From: Rhipicephalus microplus
Lineage: Eukaryota > Arthropoda > Arachnida > Ixodida > Ixodidae
Length of the DNA stretch: 64,000 nt
Assembly (NCBI RefSeq): GCF_043290135.1
Contig: NC_134702.1
Location: 85,230,317-85,294,316, forward strand
Direction: 5' to 3'
Shown in pieces: positions 43,925 through 56,430 of this stretch. The position numbers and the translations under genes were made by a program. The first letter of the stretch is position 1; every line of letters starts with the position of its first letter. The notes beneath the pieces were generated by a model. The model saw nothing but the letters and a program-made list of their open reading frames with translations. It was not told the origin of the DNA and ran no database searches.

Positions 43925-43996
43925 AGGTCTCACCGAGATTTGAACTCGGATCGCTGGATTCAGAGTCCAGAGTGCTAACCGTTACACCATGAGACC
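43925..43996 (-). tRNA. tRNA-Gln (CTG), consensus
   Basis: Consensus in all arms. The trailer begins TTCCTTTTTATTTTTG on the minus strand. Confidence 0.87.
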
Positions 43997-44001
43997 GCAC
44001 T

Positions 44002-44073
44002 TTCCGACGCCGGGAATCGAACACGGGCCTTCTGGGTGAAAGCCAGATTTCCTAGCCACTAGACCACGCCGGA
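44002..44073 (-). tRNA. tRNA-Glu (TTC)
   Basis: Near consensus. One T-stem change (ATCGAACACGGG) and AGATTTCC. Confidence 0.75.
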
Positions 44074-44167
44074 GATGACGGCAAGGGAACGAGCGCTGGT
44101 ACCGGTGTCTAAACGTGGACAGTTTAGTCGTTGCCAGGTTTCGCTGCATTAGCAAAAATAAAAAGCA

Positions 44168-44239
44168 AGGTCTCACTGAGATTTGAACTCAGATCACTGG
44201 ATGAAGAGTGCAGAGTGCTAACCATTACACCAATAGACC
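44168..44239 (-). pseudogene. tRNA-Gln-like, anticodon CTT
   Basis: Loop CTCTTCA (Lys CTT). T-stem fully paired CTGAG/CTCAG, acceptor weakened. Confidence 0.55.
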
Positions 44240-46106
44240 ACACTTTCCGACGCCGGGAATCGAACCCGGGCCTTCTGGGTGAAAGCCAGATATGCTAGCC
44301 ACTAGATCACGCAGAGTTGGCTGGAGGGAGCGAGCATCGGTGCCGCGGTCTATTCGTTGACACTTTCGTCGTTGCCAGCTTTTGCAGCATTAGCAAAAGT
44401 AAAATGCAAGGTGTCACCGAGATTTGAACTTGGATCGCTGGATTCAAAGTCCAGTGTGATAACCATTACACCATAAGACCACACTTTCCGACGCCGGGAA
44501 TCGAACCCGGGCCTCTTAGTGAAAGCCAGATATCCCAGCCACTACACCACGCCTGAAATGGCGACAAGCGACCGAGCACTGGTACCGGTGTCTATTCGCG
44601 GACAGTTTCGTCATTACCAGCCTTTGCTGCATTAGCAAAAATAAAAAGCAAGGTCTAACCGAGATTTGAACTCGGATCGCTGGATTCAGAGTCCAGAGTG
44701 CTAACCGTTACACCATGAGACCGCACTTTCCGACGCCGGGAATCGAACCCGGGCGTTCTTTGTGAAAGCCAGATATCCTAGCCACTAGACCACGCCGGAG
44801 ATGGCTCAAGGCAGCAAGCATCGGTACCGCGGTCTATTCGTTGACACTTTCGTCGTTGCCAGCTTTTGCAGCATTAGCAAAAGTAAAATGCAAGGTGTCA
44901 CCGAGATTTGAACTTGGATCGCTGGATTCAAAGTCCAGTGTGCTAACCATTACACCATGAGACCACACTTTCCGACGCCGGGAATCGAAGCCGGGCCTCT
45001 TAGTGAAAGCCAGATATCCCAGCCACTACACCACGCCTGAAATGGCGACAAGTGACCGAGCGCTGGTACCGGTGTCTATTCGCGGACAGTTTCGTCATTG
45101 CCAGCCTTTGCTGCATTAGCAAAAATAAAAAGCAAGGTCTAACCGAGATTTGAACCCGGATCGCTGGATTCAGAGTCCAGAGTGCTAACCGTTACACCAT
45201 GAGACCGCACTTTCCGACGCAGAGAATCGAACCCGGGCCTTCTGGCTGAAAGCCAAATATCCTTGCCACTATACCACGCCGGAGATGACAGCAAGAGAAC
45301 GAGCGCTGGTACCGGTGCCTTATCGTGGACAGTTTAGTCATTGCCAGCTTTCGCTGCATTAGCAAAAATAAAAAGTAAGGTCTCACCGAGATTTGAACTC
45401 AGATCGCTGAATGCAGAGTGCAGAGTGCTCACCATTACACCAATAGACCACTCTTTCCACCGCCGGAAATCGAACCCGGGCCTTCTAAGTGAAAGCCAGA
45501 TATCCTAGCCACTAGACCACGCTGGAGATGGCTCAAGGCAGCGAGCATCGGTACCGTGGTCTATTCGCTGACAGTTTCGTCGTTGCCAGCTTTTGCTGCA
45601 TTAGCAAAAATAAAAAGCAAGGTCTCACCGAGATTTGAACTCGGATCGCTGGATTCAGAGACCAGAGTGCTAACCGTTACACCATGAGACCGCACTTTCC
45701 GACGCTGCGAATCGAACCCGGGCCTTCTGGGTGAAAGCCAGGTATCCTAGCCACTATACCACGCCGGAGATGACAGCAAGAGAACGAGCGCTGGTACCGG
45801 TGCCTTATCGTGGACAGTTCAGTCGTTGCCAGCTTTCGCTGCATTAGCAAAAATGAAAAGCAAGGTCTCACCGAGATTTGAACTCAGATCGCTGGATGCA
45901 GAGTGCAGAGTGCTAACCATTACACCAATAGACCACACTTTCCGACGCCGGGAATCGAACCCGAGCCTTCTGGGTGAAAGCCATTTATCCTAGCCACTAG
46001 ACCACGCCGGAGATGGCGACAGGAAAACGAGCGCTGGTACCGATGTCTATTCGCGGACAGCGTCGTCGTTGCCAGCTTTTGCTGCATTAGCAAAAATAAA
46101 AAAGCA

Positions 46107-46178
46107 AGGTCTCACCAAGATTTGAACTCGGATCGCTGTATTTAGATTCCAGAGTGCTAACCGTTACACCTTGAGACT
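46107..46178 (-). tRNA. tRNA-Gln body with anticodon CTA
   Basis: Copy of 40287 at +5820. Confidence 0.58.
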
Positions 46179-46183
46179 GCACT

Positions 46184-46255
46184 TTCCGACGCCGGGATTC
46201 GAACCTGGGCCTCCTGGGTAAAAGCCAAATATCCTAGCCACTAGACCATGCCGGA
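46184..46255 (-). tRNA. tRNA-Glu body with anticodon TTT
   Basis: Copy of 40364 at +5820. Confidence 0.52.
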
Positions 46256-47079
46256 GATGGCGACAAGAGAATGAGCGCTAGTACTGGAGTCTATTCGCCG
46301 ACAGTTTCGCCGTTGCCAGCTTTTGTTGCATTAGCAAAAATAAGAAGCAAGGTCTCACCGAGATTTGAACTCGGTTCCCTAGATTCAGAGTCCAGAGTGC
46401 TACCTGTTTCACCATGAGACCGCACTTTCCGACACCGGGAATGAAACCCGGGCTTTCTTGGTGAAAGCCAGATATCCTATCCACGCGACCATGCCACAGA
46501 TGGCGCCAAAGGAATGAGCGCTAGTACCGGTGTCTGTTCGTGGACAGTTTCGTCGTTGCCAGCTTTTGCTGCATTAGCAAAAATAAAAAAAAGCAATGTC
46601 TCACCGAGATTTGAACTCGGATTGCTGGATTCAGAGTCCAGAGTGCTAACCGTTACACCATGAGACCGCACTTTCCGACGCCGGGAATCGAACCCGGGCC
46701 TTCTGGGTGAAAGCCAGATATCCTAGCCACTAGACCACGCCAGAGATGGCGACATGGGAATGAGTTCTGGTTCCGGTAAGTTTTCGCGGACAGTTTCGTC
46801 GTTGCCAGCTTTTGCTGCATTAGGAATAATAAAAAGCAAGGTCTCAACGAGATTTGAACTCGGATCGCTGGATTCAGAGTCCAGAGTTCTAACCGTTACA
46901 CCATGAGACCGCACTTTCCAACACCGGGAATGAAACCCGGGCCTTCTTGGTGAAAGCCAGATATCCTAGCCACTAGACCATTCCAGAGATGGCGCCAAGG
47001 GAATGAGCGCTAGTACCGGTGTCTGTTCGCGGACAGTTCGTCGTTGCCAGCTTTGCTGCATTAGCAAAAATAAAAAGCA

Positions 47080-47151
47080 AGGTCTCACCGAGATTTTAAC
47101 TCAGATCGCTGGATTAAAAGTCCAGAGTGCTAACCATTACACCATGAGACC
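47080..47151 (-). pseudogene. tRNA-Gln body with anticodon TTT
   Basis: Copy of 41259 at +5821, loop CTTTTAA. Confidence 0.58.
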
Positions 47152-47156
47152 GCACT

Positions 47157-47228
47157 TTCCGACACCAAGAATTGAACCCGGGCCTTCTTTATGAAGGCCA
47201 GATATCCTAGCCACTAGACCACGCCAGA
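47157..47228 (-). tRNA. tRNA-Glu (TTC), last gene before the LINE
   Basis: TATGAAGGCC form: loop CCTTCAT has lost U33. The LINE sits 39 nt beyond its 5' end and so separates this gene from the normal upstream spacer. Confidence 0.55.
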
Positions 47229-47263
47229 GATGGCTCAAGGCAGCGAGCATCGGTACCGCGGTC

Positions 47264-47264
<1 letters not shown>

Positions 47265-47297
<33 letters not shown>

Positions 47298-47298
47298 T
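47265..47298 (-). repeat. (AAT)n microsatellite tail of the LINE
   Basis: About 11 ATT repeats on the plus strand, next to TTTATTTCCAGAATAAA. Simple-repeat 3' tails instead of poly(A) are usual for CR1/L2-type LINEs. Confidence 0.85.
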
Positions 47299-48065
47299 CT
47301 TTTATTTCCAGAATAAACGAAAACATTACATTCTGGATGGTCTCCTGGGCTAAAAGCTGTAATGAAACAGCTTGACTAGGGCCCAGAAGACCAATGACAT
47401 GGCAACAAGTGACCGGTAAAAATATTTGCACCAAATTACAAGATATATCACACATTGTACAAAAATATTTACAAAAACAAAGCATATAACAATATCTGTG
47501 TAAGCGTAACAGGGAATGATTTTTTGACTAAAACACATCTCTAACAACGAACAAGACCAACAGAATACCAAAATTTAATTACAGAAAAGAAATTTTTAAT
47601 ACTACAAGTACAAGGAACACAGTCAATAGTACACCTGTAATAGTACAAGCAATAGTACACCTGTAATTCTAGCAGTAAACTACACGAAACACTAATATCA
47701 ACACAATATAATAATAGAAAGCATGATAGCTAATCATATACAACAATATACAGTGAAATGTAGTACAACATTAACAAATAATTGAAATACATTAGTAATT
47801 CAGAAATATTTCACGTAATGTATTTAGCGCAGGTTTATGTAAATGATTATGCTTTTTAAGAATGCATGGGAGGTTATATTTCAATGACTGCAGTTTATAG
47901 TCAGTGCGAAAGCGCGGTATGAGCCATCCTCCTACATTACGAGTATTGATAGCATGACTGTTGCGTTGCAGTGCAGCAGTTAACTCGATAAATTGTTTAA
48001 ATGAAGAAGAACATATGTAAAATGATCGTAGGATACGGAACTCGTACATATATTGGATTTTAATT
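47268..48065 (-). mobile_element. 5'-truncated non-LTR retrotransposon (LINE), 798 bp
   Basis: Absent from the otherwise identical site at 41446/41447. Composition is A/T-rich, unlike the array. The minus strand holds an open frame for a reverse-transcriptase C-terminus, then about 500 nt of 3' UTR, then an (AAT)n tail at the left edge. The possible target duplication is only ATT (47265-47267 and 48063-48065). Resembles CR1/L2-like elements, but the family is not certain. It lands in the spacer, not in a tRNA. Confidence 0.88.
47792..48065 (-). pseudogene. LINE reverse-transcriptase C-terminal fragment
   Basis: About 90 codons, open to the truncated 5' edge and ending at a stop. Its first in-frame ATG is at 48049, but the frame continues upstream (IKIQYMYEFRILRSF), so that ATG is not a real start. 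Motifs typical of the end of LINE reverse transcriptases are seen: NTRN near residue 36, P-RFRTDY near 44-51, then KYNLPCIL and a final ALNTLREIFLNY. The catalytic reverse-transcriptase core and any endonuclease are missing, so it is inactive. Confidence 0.75.
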
Positions 48066-48119
48066 CGCTGACAGTTTCGTCGTTGCCAACTTTTGCTGCA
48101 TTAGCAAAAATAAAAAGCA

Positions 48120-48191
48120 AGGTCTCACCGAGATTTGAACTCGGATCGCTTGATTCAGAGTCCAGAGTGCTAACCGTTACACCATGAGACC
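48120..48191 (-). tRNA. tRNA-Gln (CTG), first gene after the LINE
   Basis: Consensus apart from one anticodon-stem change (GCTTGATTC on the plus strand). Its trailer and hairpin are intact, showing the LINE broke only the spacer. Confidence 0.78.
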
Positions 48192-48847
48192 GCAATTTTC
48201 GACGCCAGGAATCGAATCCGGGCCTTCTGGGTGAAAGCCTGATATCCTAGCCACTAGACCACGCCGGAGATAAAGGGAAGAGAACGAGCGCTGGTACCGG
48301 TGTCTAATCGTGGACAGTTTCGCCGTTGCCAGCTTTCGCTGCATTAGCAGAAATAAAAAGCAAGGTCTCACCGAGATTTGGACTCAGATCGCTGGATGCA
48401 GAGTGCAGAGTGCTAACCATTACACCATTAGACCACACTTTCCGACGCCGGGAATCGAACCCGGGCCTTCTGGGTGAAAGCCAGATATCCTAGCCACTAG
48501 ACCACGCCGGAGATCAAGGCAAGAGAACGAGCGCTGGTACCGGTGTCTAATCCTGGACAGTTTCGTCGTTGCCAGCTTTCGCTGCATTAGCAAAAATAAA
48601 AAGCAAGGTCTCACCAAGAATTGGACTTGGTTTCCTTGATTCAGAGTCCAGAGTGGTAGCTGTTTCACCATGAGACCGCACTTTCGAACACCGGGAATGA
48701 AACCCGGGTCTTCTTGGTGAAAGCCAGATATCCTAGCCACTAGACCATGCCACAGATGGCGCCAAGGGAATGAGCGCTAGTACGGGTGTCTGTTCGTGGA
48801 CAGGTTCGTCGTTGCCAGCCTTGCTGCATTAGCAAAAATAAAAAGCA

Positions 48848-48919
48848 AGGTCTCACTGAGATTTGAACTCAGATCGCTGGATTCAAAGTCCAGAGTGCTA
48901 ACCATTACACCATGAGACC
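48848..48919 (-). tRNA. tRNA-Gln (TTG), re-paired T-stem
   Basis: Copy of 42229 at +6619. Confidence 0.82.
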
Positions 48920-49408
48920 GAACTTTCCGAAGCCGAGAATCGAACCCGGGCGTTCTTTGTGAAAGCCAGATATCCTAGCCACTAGACCACGCCGGGGATG
49001 GCTCAAGGCAGCAAGCATTGGTATCGCGGTCTATTCGCTGACAGTTTCGTCGTTGTCAGCTTTTGTGTCATTAGAAAAAATAAAAAGGAAGGTCTCACCG
49101 AGATTTCAACTCAGTTCCCTATATTCAGAGTCCAGAGTGCTAGCTGTTTCACCATGATACCGCACTTTCAAACACCGGGAATGAAACCCGGGCCTTCTTG
49201 GTGAAAGCCAGATATCCTAGCAACTAGACCACGCCGGAGATGGCTCAAGGCAACGAGCATCAGTACCGCGGTCTATTCGCTGACAGTTTCGTCGTTGCCA
49301 GCTTTTGCTGCATTAGCAAAAATAAAAAGCAAGGTCTCACCGAGATTTGAACTCGGATCGCTGGATTCAGAGTCCAGAGTGCTAACCGTTACACCATGAG
49401 ACCGCACT

Positions 49409-49480
49409 TTCCGACGCCGGGAATCGAGCCCGGGCCTTCTGGGTGACAGCCAGATATCCTAGCCACTAGACCAAGCCGGA
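49409..49480 (-). tRNA. tRNA-Glu body with anticodon GTC
   Basis: Copy of 42790 at +6619, loop CTGTCAC (Asp GTC). Confidence 0.58.
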
Positions 49481-49574
49481 GATGACGGCAAGGGAACGAG
49501 CGCTGGTACCGGTGTCTAAACGTGGACAGTTTAGTCGTTGCCAGCTTTCGCTGCATTAGCAAAAATAAAAAGCA

Positions 49575-49646
49575 AGGTCTCACCGAGATTTGAACTCAGA
49601 TCACTGGATGTAGAGTGCAGAGTGCTAACCATTACACCAATAGACC
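49575..49646 (-). pseudogene. tRNA-Gln-like, anticodon CTA
   Basis: Copy of 42956, loop CTCTACA. Confidence 0.55.
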
Positions 49647-50786
49647 ACACTTTCCGACGCCGGGAATCGAACCCGGGCCTTCTGGGTGAAAGCCAGATAT
49701 GCTAGCCACTAGACCACGCCAGAGATGGCTGGAGGGAGCGAGCATCGGTACCGCGGTCTATTCGTTGACACTTTCGTCGTTGCCAGCTTTTGCAGCATTA
49801 GCAAAAGTAAAATGCAAGGTGTCACCGAGATTTGAACTTGGATCGCTGGATTCAAAGTCCAGTGTGCTAACCATTACACCATGAGACCACACTTTCCGAC
49901 GCCGGGAATCGAAGCCATGCCTCTTAGTGAAAGCCAGATATCCCAGCCACTACACCACGCCTGAAATGGCGACAAGCGACCGAGCGCTGGTACCGGTGTC
50001 TATTCGCGGACAGTTTCGTCATTGCCAGCCTTTGCTGCATTAGCAAAAATAAAAAGCAAGGTCTAACCGAGATTTGAACCCGGATCGCTGGATTCAGAGT
50101 CCAGAGTGCTAACCGTTACACCATGAGACCGCACTTTCCGACGCAGAGAATCGAACCCGGGCCTTCTGGCTGAAAGCCAAATATCCTTGCCACTATACCA
50201 CGCCGGAGATGACAGCAAGAGAACGAGCGCTGGTACCGGTGCCTTATCGTGGACAGTTTAGTCATTGCCAGCTTTCGCTGCATTAGCAAAAATAAAAAGT
50301 AAGGTCTCACCGAGATTTGAACTCAGATCGCTGGATGCAGAGTGCAGAGTGCTCACCATTACACCAATAGACCACACTTTCCGACGCCGGGAATCTAACC
50401 CGGGTCTTCTTGGTGAAAGCCAGATATCCTAGCCACTAGATCACGCCGGAGATGGCTCAAGGCAGCGAGCATCGGTACCGTGGTCTATTCGCTGACAGTT
50501 TCGTCGTTGCCAGCTTTTGCTGCATTAGCAAAAATAAAAAGGAAGGTCTCACCGAGATTTGAACTCGGATCGCTGGATTCAGAGTCCAGAGTGCTAACCG
50601 TTACACCATGAGACCGCACTTTCCGACGCCGGGAATCGAACACGGGCCTTCTGGGTGAAAGCCAGATTTCCTAGCCACTAGACCACGCCGGAGATGACGG
50701 CAAGGGAACGAGCGCTGGTACCGGTGTCTAAACGTGGACAGTTTAGTCGTTGCCAGGTTTCGCTGCATTAGCAAAAATAAAAAGCA

Positions 50787-50858
50787 AGGTCTCACTGAGA
50801 TTTGAACTCAGATCACTGGATGAAGAGTGCAGAGTGCTAACCATTACACCAATAGACC
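50787..50858 (-). pseudogene. tRNA-Gln-like, anticodon CTT
   Basis: Copy of 44168 at +6619, loop CTCTTCA. Confidence 0.55.
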
Positions 50859-51996
50859 ACACTTTCCGACGCCGGGAATCGAACCCGGGCCTTCTGGGTG
50901 AAAGCCAGATATGCTAGCCACTAGATCACGCAGAGTTGGCTGGAGGGAGCGAGCATCGGTGCCGCGGTCTATTCGTTGACACTTTCGTCGTTGCCAGCTT
51001 TTGCAGCATTAGCAAAAGTAAAATGCAAGGTGTCACCGAGATTTGAACTTGGATCGCTGGATTCAAAGTCCAGTGTGATAACCATTACACCATAAGACCA
51101 CACTTTCCGACGCCGGGAATCGAACCCGGGCCTCTTAGTGAAAGCCAGATATCCCAGCCACTACACCACGCCTGAAATGGCGACAAGCGACCGAGCACTG
51201 GTACCGGTGTCTATTCGCGGACAGTTTCGTCATTACCAGCCTTTGCTGCATTAGCAAAAATAAAAAGCAAGGTCTAACCGAGATTTGAACCCGGATCGCT
51301 GGATTCAGAGTCCAGAGTGCTAACCGTTACACCATGAGACCGCACTTTCCGACGCCGGGAATCGAACCCGGGCCTTCTGGGTGAAAGCCAAATATCCTAG
51401 CCACTAGACCACGCCGGAGATGGCGACAAGAGAGCGAGCGCTAGTACTGGAGTCTATTCGCGGACAGTTTCGCCGTTGCCAGCTTTTGTTGCATTAGCAA
51501 AAATAAAAAGCAAGATCTCACTGAGATTCGAACTCGGATCGCTGGATTCAGAGTCCAGAGTGCTAACCGTTACACCATGAGACCGCACTTTCCGACGCCG
51601 GGAATCGAACCCGGGCCAGCTTTGTGAAAGCCAGATATCCTAGACACTAGACCACGCCGGAGATCGCACAAGGCAGCGAGCATCGGTACCGCGGTCTATT
51701 CGCTGACAGTTTCGTCGTTGCCAGCTTTTGCTGGATTAGCAAAAATAAAAAGCAAGGTCTCACCAAGATTTGAAGTCGGATCGCTGAATTCAGAGTCCTG
51801 AGTGCTAACCGTTACACCATGAGACCGCACTTTCCGCCGCCGGGAATCGAACCCGGGCCTTCTAGGTGAAAGCCAGATATCCTAGCCACTAGACCACGCC
51901 GGAGATTGCTCAAGGCAGCGAGCATCGGTACCGTGGTCTATTCGCTGACAGTTTCGTCGTTGCCAGCTTTTGCTGCATTAGCAAAAATAAAAAGCA

Positions 51997-52068
51997 AGGT
52001 CTCACCGAGATTTGAACTCGGATCGCTGGATTCAGAGTCCAGAGTGCTAACCTTTACACCATGAGACC
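51997..52068 (-). tRNA. tRNA-Gln (CTG)
   Basis: Consensus with one D-loop change (AACCTTTACACC on the plus strand). Confidence 0.84.
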
Positions 52069-52073
52069 GCACT

Positions 52074-52145
52074 TTCCGACGCCGGGAATCGAACCCGGGC
52101 CTTCTGGGTGAAAGCCAGATATCCTAGCCACTAGACCACGCCGGA
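52074..52145 (-). tRNA. tRNA-Glu (TTC), consensus
   Basis: Consensus in all arms, paired with the Gln at 51997. Confidence 0.87.
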
Positions 52146-52239
52146 GATGACGGCAAGGGAACGAGCGCTGGTACCGGTGTCTAAACGTGGACAGTTTAGT
52201 CGTTGCCAGCTTTCGCTGCATTAGCAAAAATTAAAAGCA

Positions 52240-52311
52240 AGGTCTCACCGAGATTTGAACTCAGATCACTGGATGTAGAGTGCAGAGTGCTAACCATTAC
52301 ACCAATAGACC
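52240..52311 (-). pseudogene. tRNA-Gln-like, anticodon CTA
   Basis: Loop CTCTACA, same defects as at 24943. Trailer AAAAATTAAAAGC. Confidence 0.55.
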
Positions 52312-54178
52312 ACACTTTCCGACGCCGGGAATCGAACCCGGGCCTTCTGGGTGAAAGCCAGATATGCTAGCCACTAGACCACGCCAGAGATGGCTGGAGG
52401 GAGCGAGCATCGGTACCGCGGTCTATTCGTTGACACTTTCGTCGTTGCCAGCTTTTGCAGCATTAGCAAAAGTAAAATGCAAGGTGTCACCGAGATTTGA
52501 ACTTGGATCGCTGGATTCAAAGTCCAGTGTGCTAACCATTACACCATGAGACCACACTTTCCGACGCCGGGAATCGAAGCCGGGCCTCTTAGTGAAAGCC
52601 AGATATCCCAGCCACTACACCACGCCTGAAATGGCGACAAGCGACCGAGCGCTGGTACCGGTGTCTATTCGCGGACAGTTTCGTCATTGCCAGCCTTTGC
52701 TGCATTAGCAAAAATAAAAAGCAAGGTCTAACCGAGATTTGAACCCGGATCGCTGGGTTACAGAGTCCAGAGTGCTAACCGTTACACCATGAGACCGCAC
52801 TTTCCGACGCAGGGAATCGAACCCGGGCCTTCTGGCTGAAAGCCAAATATCCTTGCCACTAGACCACGCCGGAGATGGCGACAAGAGAGCGAGCGCTAGT
52901 ACTGGAGTCTATTCGCGGACAGTTTCGCCGTTGCCAGCTTTTGTTGCATTAGCAAAAACAAAAAGCAAGGTCTCACCGAGATTTGAACTCGGATCGCTGG
53001 ATTCAGAGTCCAGAGTGCTAACCGTTACACCATGAGACCGCACTTTCCGACGCTGGGAATTGAACCCGGGCCTTCTGGGTGAAAGCCAGGTACCCTAGCC
53101 ACTATACCACGCCGGAGATGACAGCAAGAGAACGAGCGCTGGTACCGGTGCCTTATCGTGGACAGTTTAGTCATTGCCAGCTTTCGCTGCATTAGCAAAA
53201 ATAAAAAGCAAGGTCTCACCGAGATTTGAACTCAGATCGCTGGATGCAGAGTGCAGAGTGCTAACCATTACACCAATAGACCACACTTTCCGACGCTGGG
53301 AATCGAACCCGGGGCTTCTGGGTGAAAGCCATTTATCCTAGCCACTAGACCACGCCGGAGATGGCGACAGGAAAACGAGCGCTGGTACCGATGTCTATTC
53401 GCGGACAGTTTCGTCGTTGCCAGCTTTTGTTGCATTAGCAAAAATAAAAAGCAAGGTCTCACCGAGATTTCAACTCGGTTTCCTAGAATTAGAGTCCAGA
53501 GTGCTAGCTGTTTCACCATGAGACCGCACTTTCCAAAACCGGGAATGAAACCCGGGTCTTCTTGGTGAAAGCCAGATATCCTAGTCACTAGACCATGCCA
53601 CAGATGGCGCCAAGGGAATGAGCGCTAGTACCGGTGTCTGTTCGTAGACAGGTTCGTCGTTGCCAAATTTGCTGCATTACCAAAAATAAAAAGCAAGGAC
53701 TCACCGAGATTTGAACTCAGATCGCTGGATTCAAAGTCCAGAGTGCTAACCATTACACCATGAGACCGAACTTGCCGAAGCCGAGAATCAAACCCGGGCC
53801 TTCTTTGTGAAAGCCTGATATCCTAGCCACTAGACCACGCCGGAGATGGCTCAAGGCAGCAAGCATTGGTATCGCGGTCTATTCGCTGACAGTTTCGTCG
53901 TTGTCAGCTTTTGTTGCATTAGCAAAAATAAAAAGCAAGGTCTCACCGAGATTTCAACTCGGTTCCCTAGATTCAGAGTCCAGAGTGCTAGCTGTTTCAC
54001 CATGATACCGCACTTTCCAACACCGGGAATGAAACCCGGGCCTTCTTGGTGAAAGCCAGATATCCTAGCCACTAGACCATGCCAGAGATGGCGCCAAGGG
54101 AATGAGCGCTAGTACCGGTGTCTGTTCGCGGACAGTTCGTCGTTGCCAGCTTTGCTGCATCAGCAAAAATAAAAAGCA

Positions 54179-54250
54179 AGGTCTCACCGAGATTTTAACT
54201 CAGATCGCTGGATTAAAAGTCCAAAGTGCTAACCATTACACCATGAGACC
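54179..54250 (-). pseudogene. tRNA-Gln body with anticodon TTT
   Basis: Loop CTTTTAA, stem weakened by GTCCAAAG, T-loop TTAAAAT. Confidence 0.55.
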
Positions 54251-56358
54251 GCACTTTCCGACACCAAGAATTGAACCCGGGCCTTCTTTATGAAGGCCAG
54301 ATATCCTAGCCACTAGACCACGCCGGAGATGGCTCAAGGCAGCGAGCATCGGTACCACGGTCTATTCGCTGACAGTTTCGTCTTTGCCAGCTTTCGCTGC
54401 ATTAGCAGAAATAAAAAGCAAGGTCTCACCGAGATTTGGGTTCAGATCGCTGGATGCAGAGTGCAGAGTGCTAACCATTACACCAATAGACCCCACTTTC
54501 CGACGCTGGGAATCGAACCCGGGCCTTCTGGGTGAAAGCCAGATATCCTAGCCACTAGACCACGTCGGAGATGAAGGCAAGAGAACGAGCGCTGGTACCG
54601 GTGTCTAATCCTGGACAGTTTCGTCGTTGCCAGCTTTCGCTGCATTAGCAAAAATAAAAAGCAAGGTCTCACCGAGAATTGGACTTGGTTTCCTAGATTC
54701 AGAGTCCAGAGTGGTAGCTGTTTCACCATGAGACCGCACTTTCGAACACCGGGAATGAAACCCGGGTCTTCTTGGTGAAATCCAGATATCCTAGCCACTA
54801 GACCATGCCACAGATGGCTCCAAGGGAATGAGCGCTAGTACGGGTGTCTGTTCGTAGACAGGTTCGTCGTTGCCAGCCTTGCTGCATTAGCAAAAATAAA
54901 AAGAGGGTCTCACTGAGATTTGAACTCAGATCACTGGATTCAAAGTCCAGAGTGCTAACCATTACACCATGAGACCGAACTTTCCGAAGCCGAGAATCGA
55001 ACCCGGGCGTTCTTTGTGAAAGCCAGATATCCTAGCCACTAGACCACGCCGGAGATGACGGCAAGGGAACGAGCGCTGGTACCGGTGTCTAAACGTGGAC
55101 AGTTTAGTCAATGCCAGCTTTCGCTGCATTAGCAAAAATAAAAAGCAAGGTCTCACCGAGATTTGAACTCAGATCGCTGGATGCAGAGTGCAGAGTGCTA
55201 ACCATTACACCAATAGACCACACTTTCCGACGCCGGGAATCGAACCCGGGTCTTCTTGGTGAAAGCCAGATATCCTAGCCACTAGACCACGCCGAAGACG
55301 GCACAAGGCAGCGAGCATCGGTACCGCGGTCTATTCGTTGACAGTTTCGTCGTTGCCAGCTTTCGCTGCATTAGCAAAAATAAAAAGCAAGGTCTCACCG
55401 AGAATTGGACTTGGTTTCCTAGATTCAGAGTCCAGAGTGGTAGCTGTTTCACCATGAGACCGCACTTTGTAACACCGGGAATGAAACCCAGGTTTTCTTG
55501 GTGAAAGCCAGATATCCTAGCCACTAGACCATGCCACAGATGGCGCCAAGGGAATGAGCGCTAGTACCGGTTTGTGTTCGTGGACAGGTTCGTCGTTGCC
55601 AGCTTTGCTGCATTAGCAAAAATAAAAAGCAAGGTCTCACCGAGATTTGAACTCAGATCGCTGGATTCAAAGTCCAGAGTGCTAACCATTACACCATGAG
55701 ACCGAACTTTCCGAAGCCGAGAATCGAACCCGGGCGTTCTTTGTGAAAGCGAGATATCCTAGCCACTAGACCACGCCGGAGATGGCTCAAGGCAGCAAGC
55801 ATTGGTATCGCGGTCTATTCGCTGACAGTTTCGTCGTTGTCAGCTTTTGTTGCATTAGCAAAAATAAAAAGCAAGGTCTCACCGAGATTTCAACTCGGTT
55901 CCCTAGATTCAGAGTCCAGAGTGCTAGCTGTTTCACCATGATACCGCACTTTCCTACACCGGGAATGAAACCCGGGCCTTCTTGGTGAAAGCCAGATATC
56001 CTAGCCACTAGACCACGCCGGAGATGGCTCAAGGCAGCGAGCATCAGTACCGCGGTCTATTCGCTGACAGTTTCGTCGTTGCCAGCTTTTGCTGCAATAG
56101 CAAAAATTAAGAGCAAGGTCTCACCGAGATTTGAACACGCATCGCTGGATTCAGAGTCCAGAGTGCTAACCGTTACACCATGAGACCGCACTTTCCGACG
56201 CCGGGAATCGAGCCCGGGCCTTCTGGGTGAAAGCCAGATATCCTAGCCACTAGACCACACCGGAGATGACGGCAAGGGAACGAGCGCTGGTACCTGTGTC
56301 TAAACGTGGACAGTTTAGTCGTTGCCAGCTTTCGCTGCATTAGCAAAAATAAAAAGCA

Positions 56359-56430
56359 AGGTCTCACTGAGATTTGAACTCAGATCACTGGATGAAGAGT
56401 GCAGAGTGCTAACCATTACACCAATAGACC
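56359..56430 (-). pseudogene. tRNA-Gln-like, anticodon CTT
   Basis: Loop CTCTTCA, T-stem re-paired, acceptor weakened. Confidence 0.55.

Larger units (their letters stand above)
38935..44754 (-). repeat. 5.82-kb tandem duplication, first copy
   Basis: About 24 units, followed directly by a near-identical copy at +5820. The boundaries share the 14-mer AATCGAACCCGGGC at 38921, 44741 and 51360, which lies in the T-arm/B-box of tRNA-Glu. This is what an unequal exchange between two Glu genes would leave. Lacks the LINE found in the second copy. Confidence 0.9.
44755..51373 (-). repeat. 5.82-kb tandem duplication, second copy with LINE insertion
   Basis: Same unit order and private variants as 38935-44754. 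The offset is +5820/5821 before 47267 and +6619 after 48065. The 798-bp difference is the inserted LINE. Only scattered differences are seen, for example GCCGAGA at 39400 versus GCAGAGA at 45220, and GATCTCTGG at 42981 versus GATCACTGG at 49600, which implies a recent event. Confidence 0.9.

Noticed and set aside
47350..47571. Open frames of 73 and 92 aa in the left part of the LINE
   Set aside because: They lie in the A/T-rich 3' UTR and in the microsatellite tail (a run of Ile), with no recognisable motif.
47265..48065. Long target-site duplication for the LINE
   Set aside because: Only ATT can be matched at both ends, and it coincides with the (ATT)n tail, so it is not informative.
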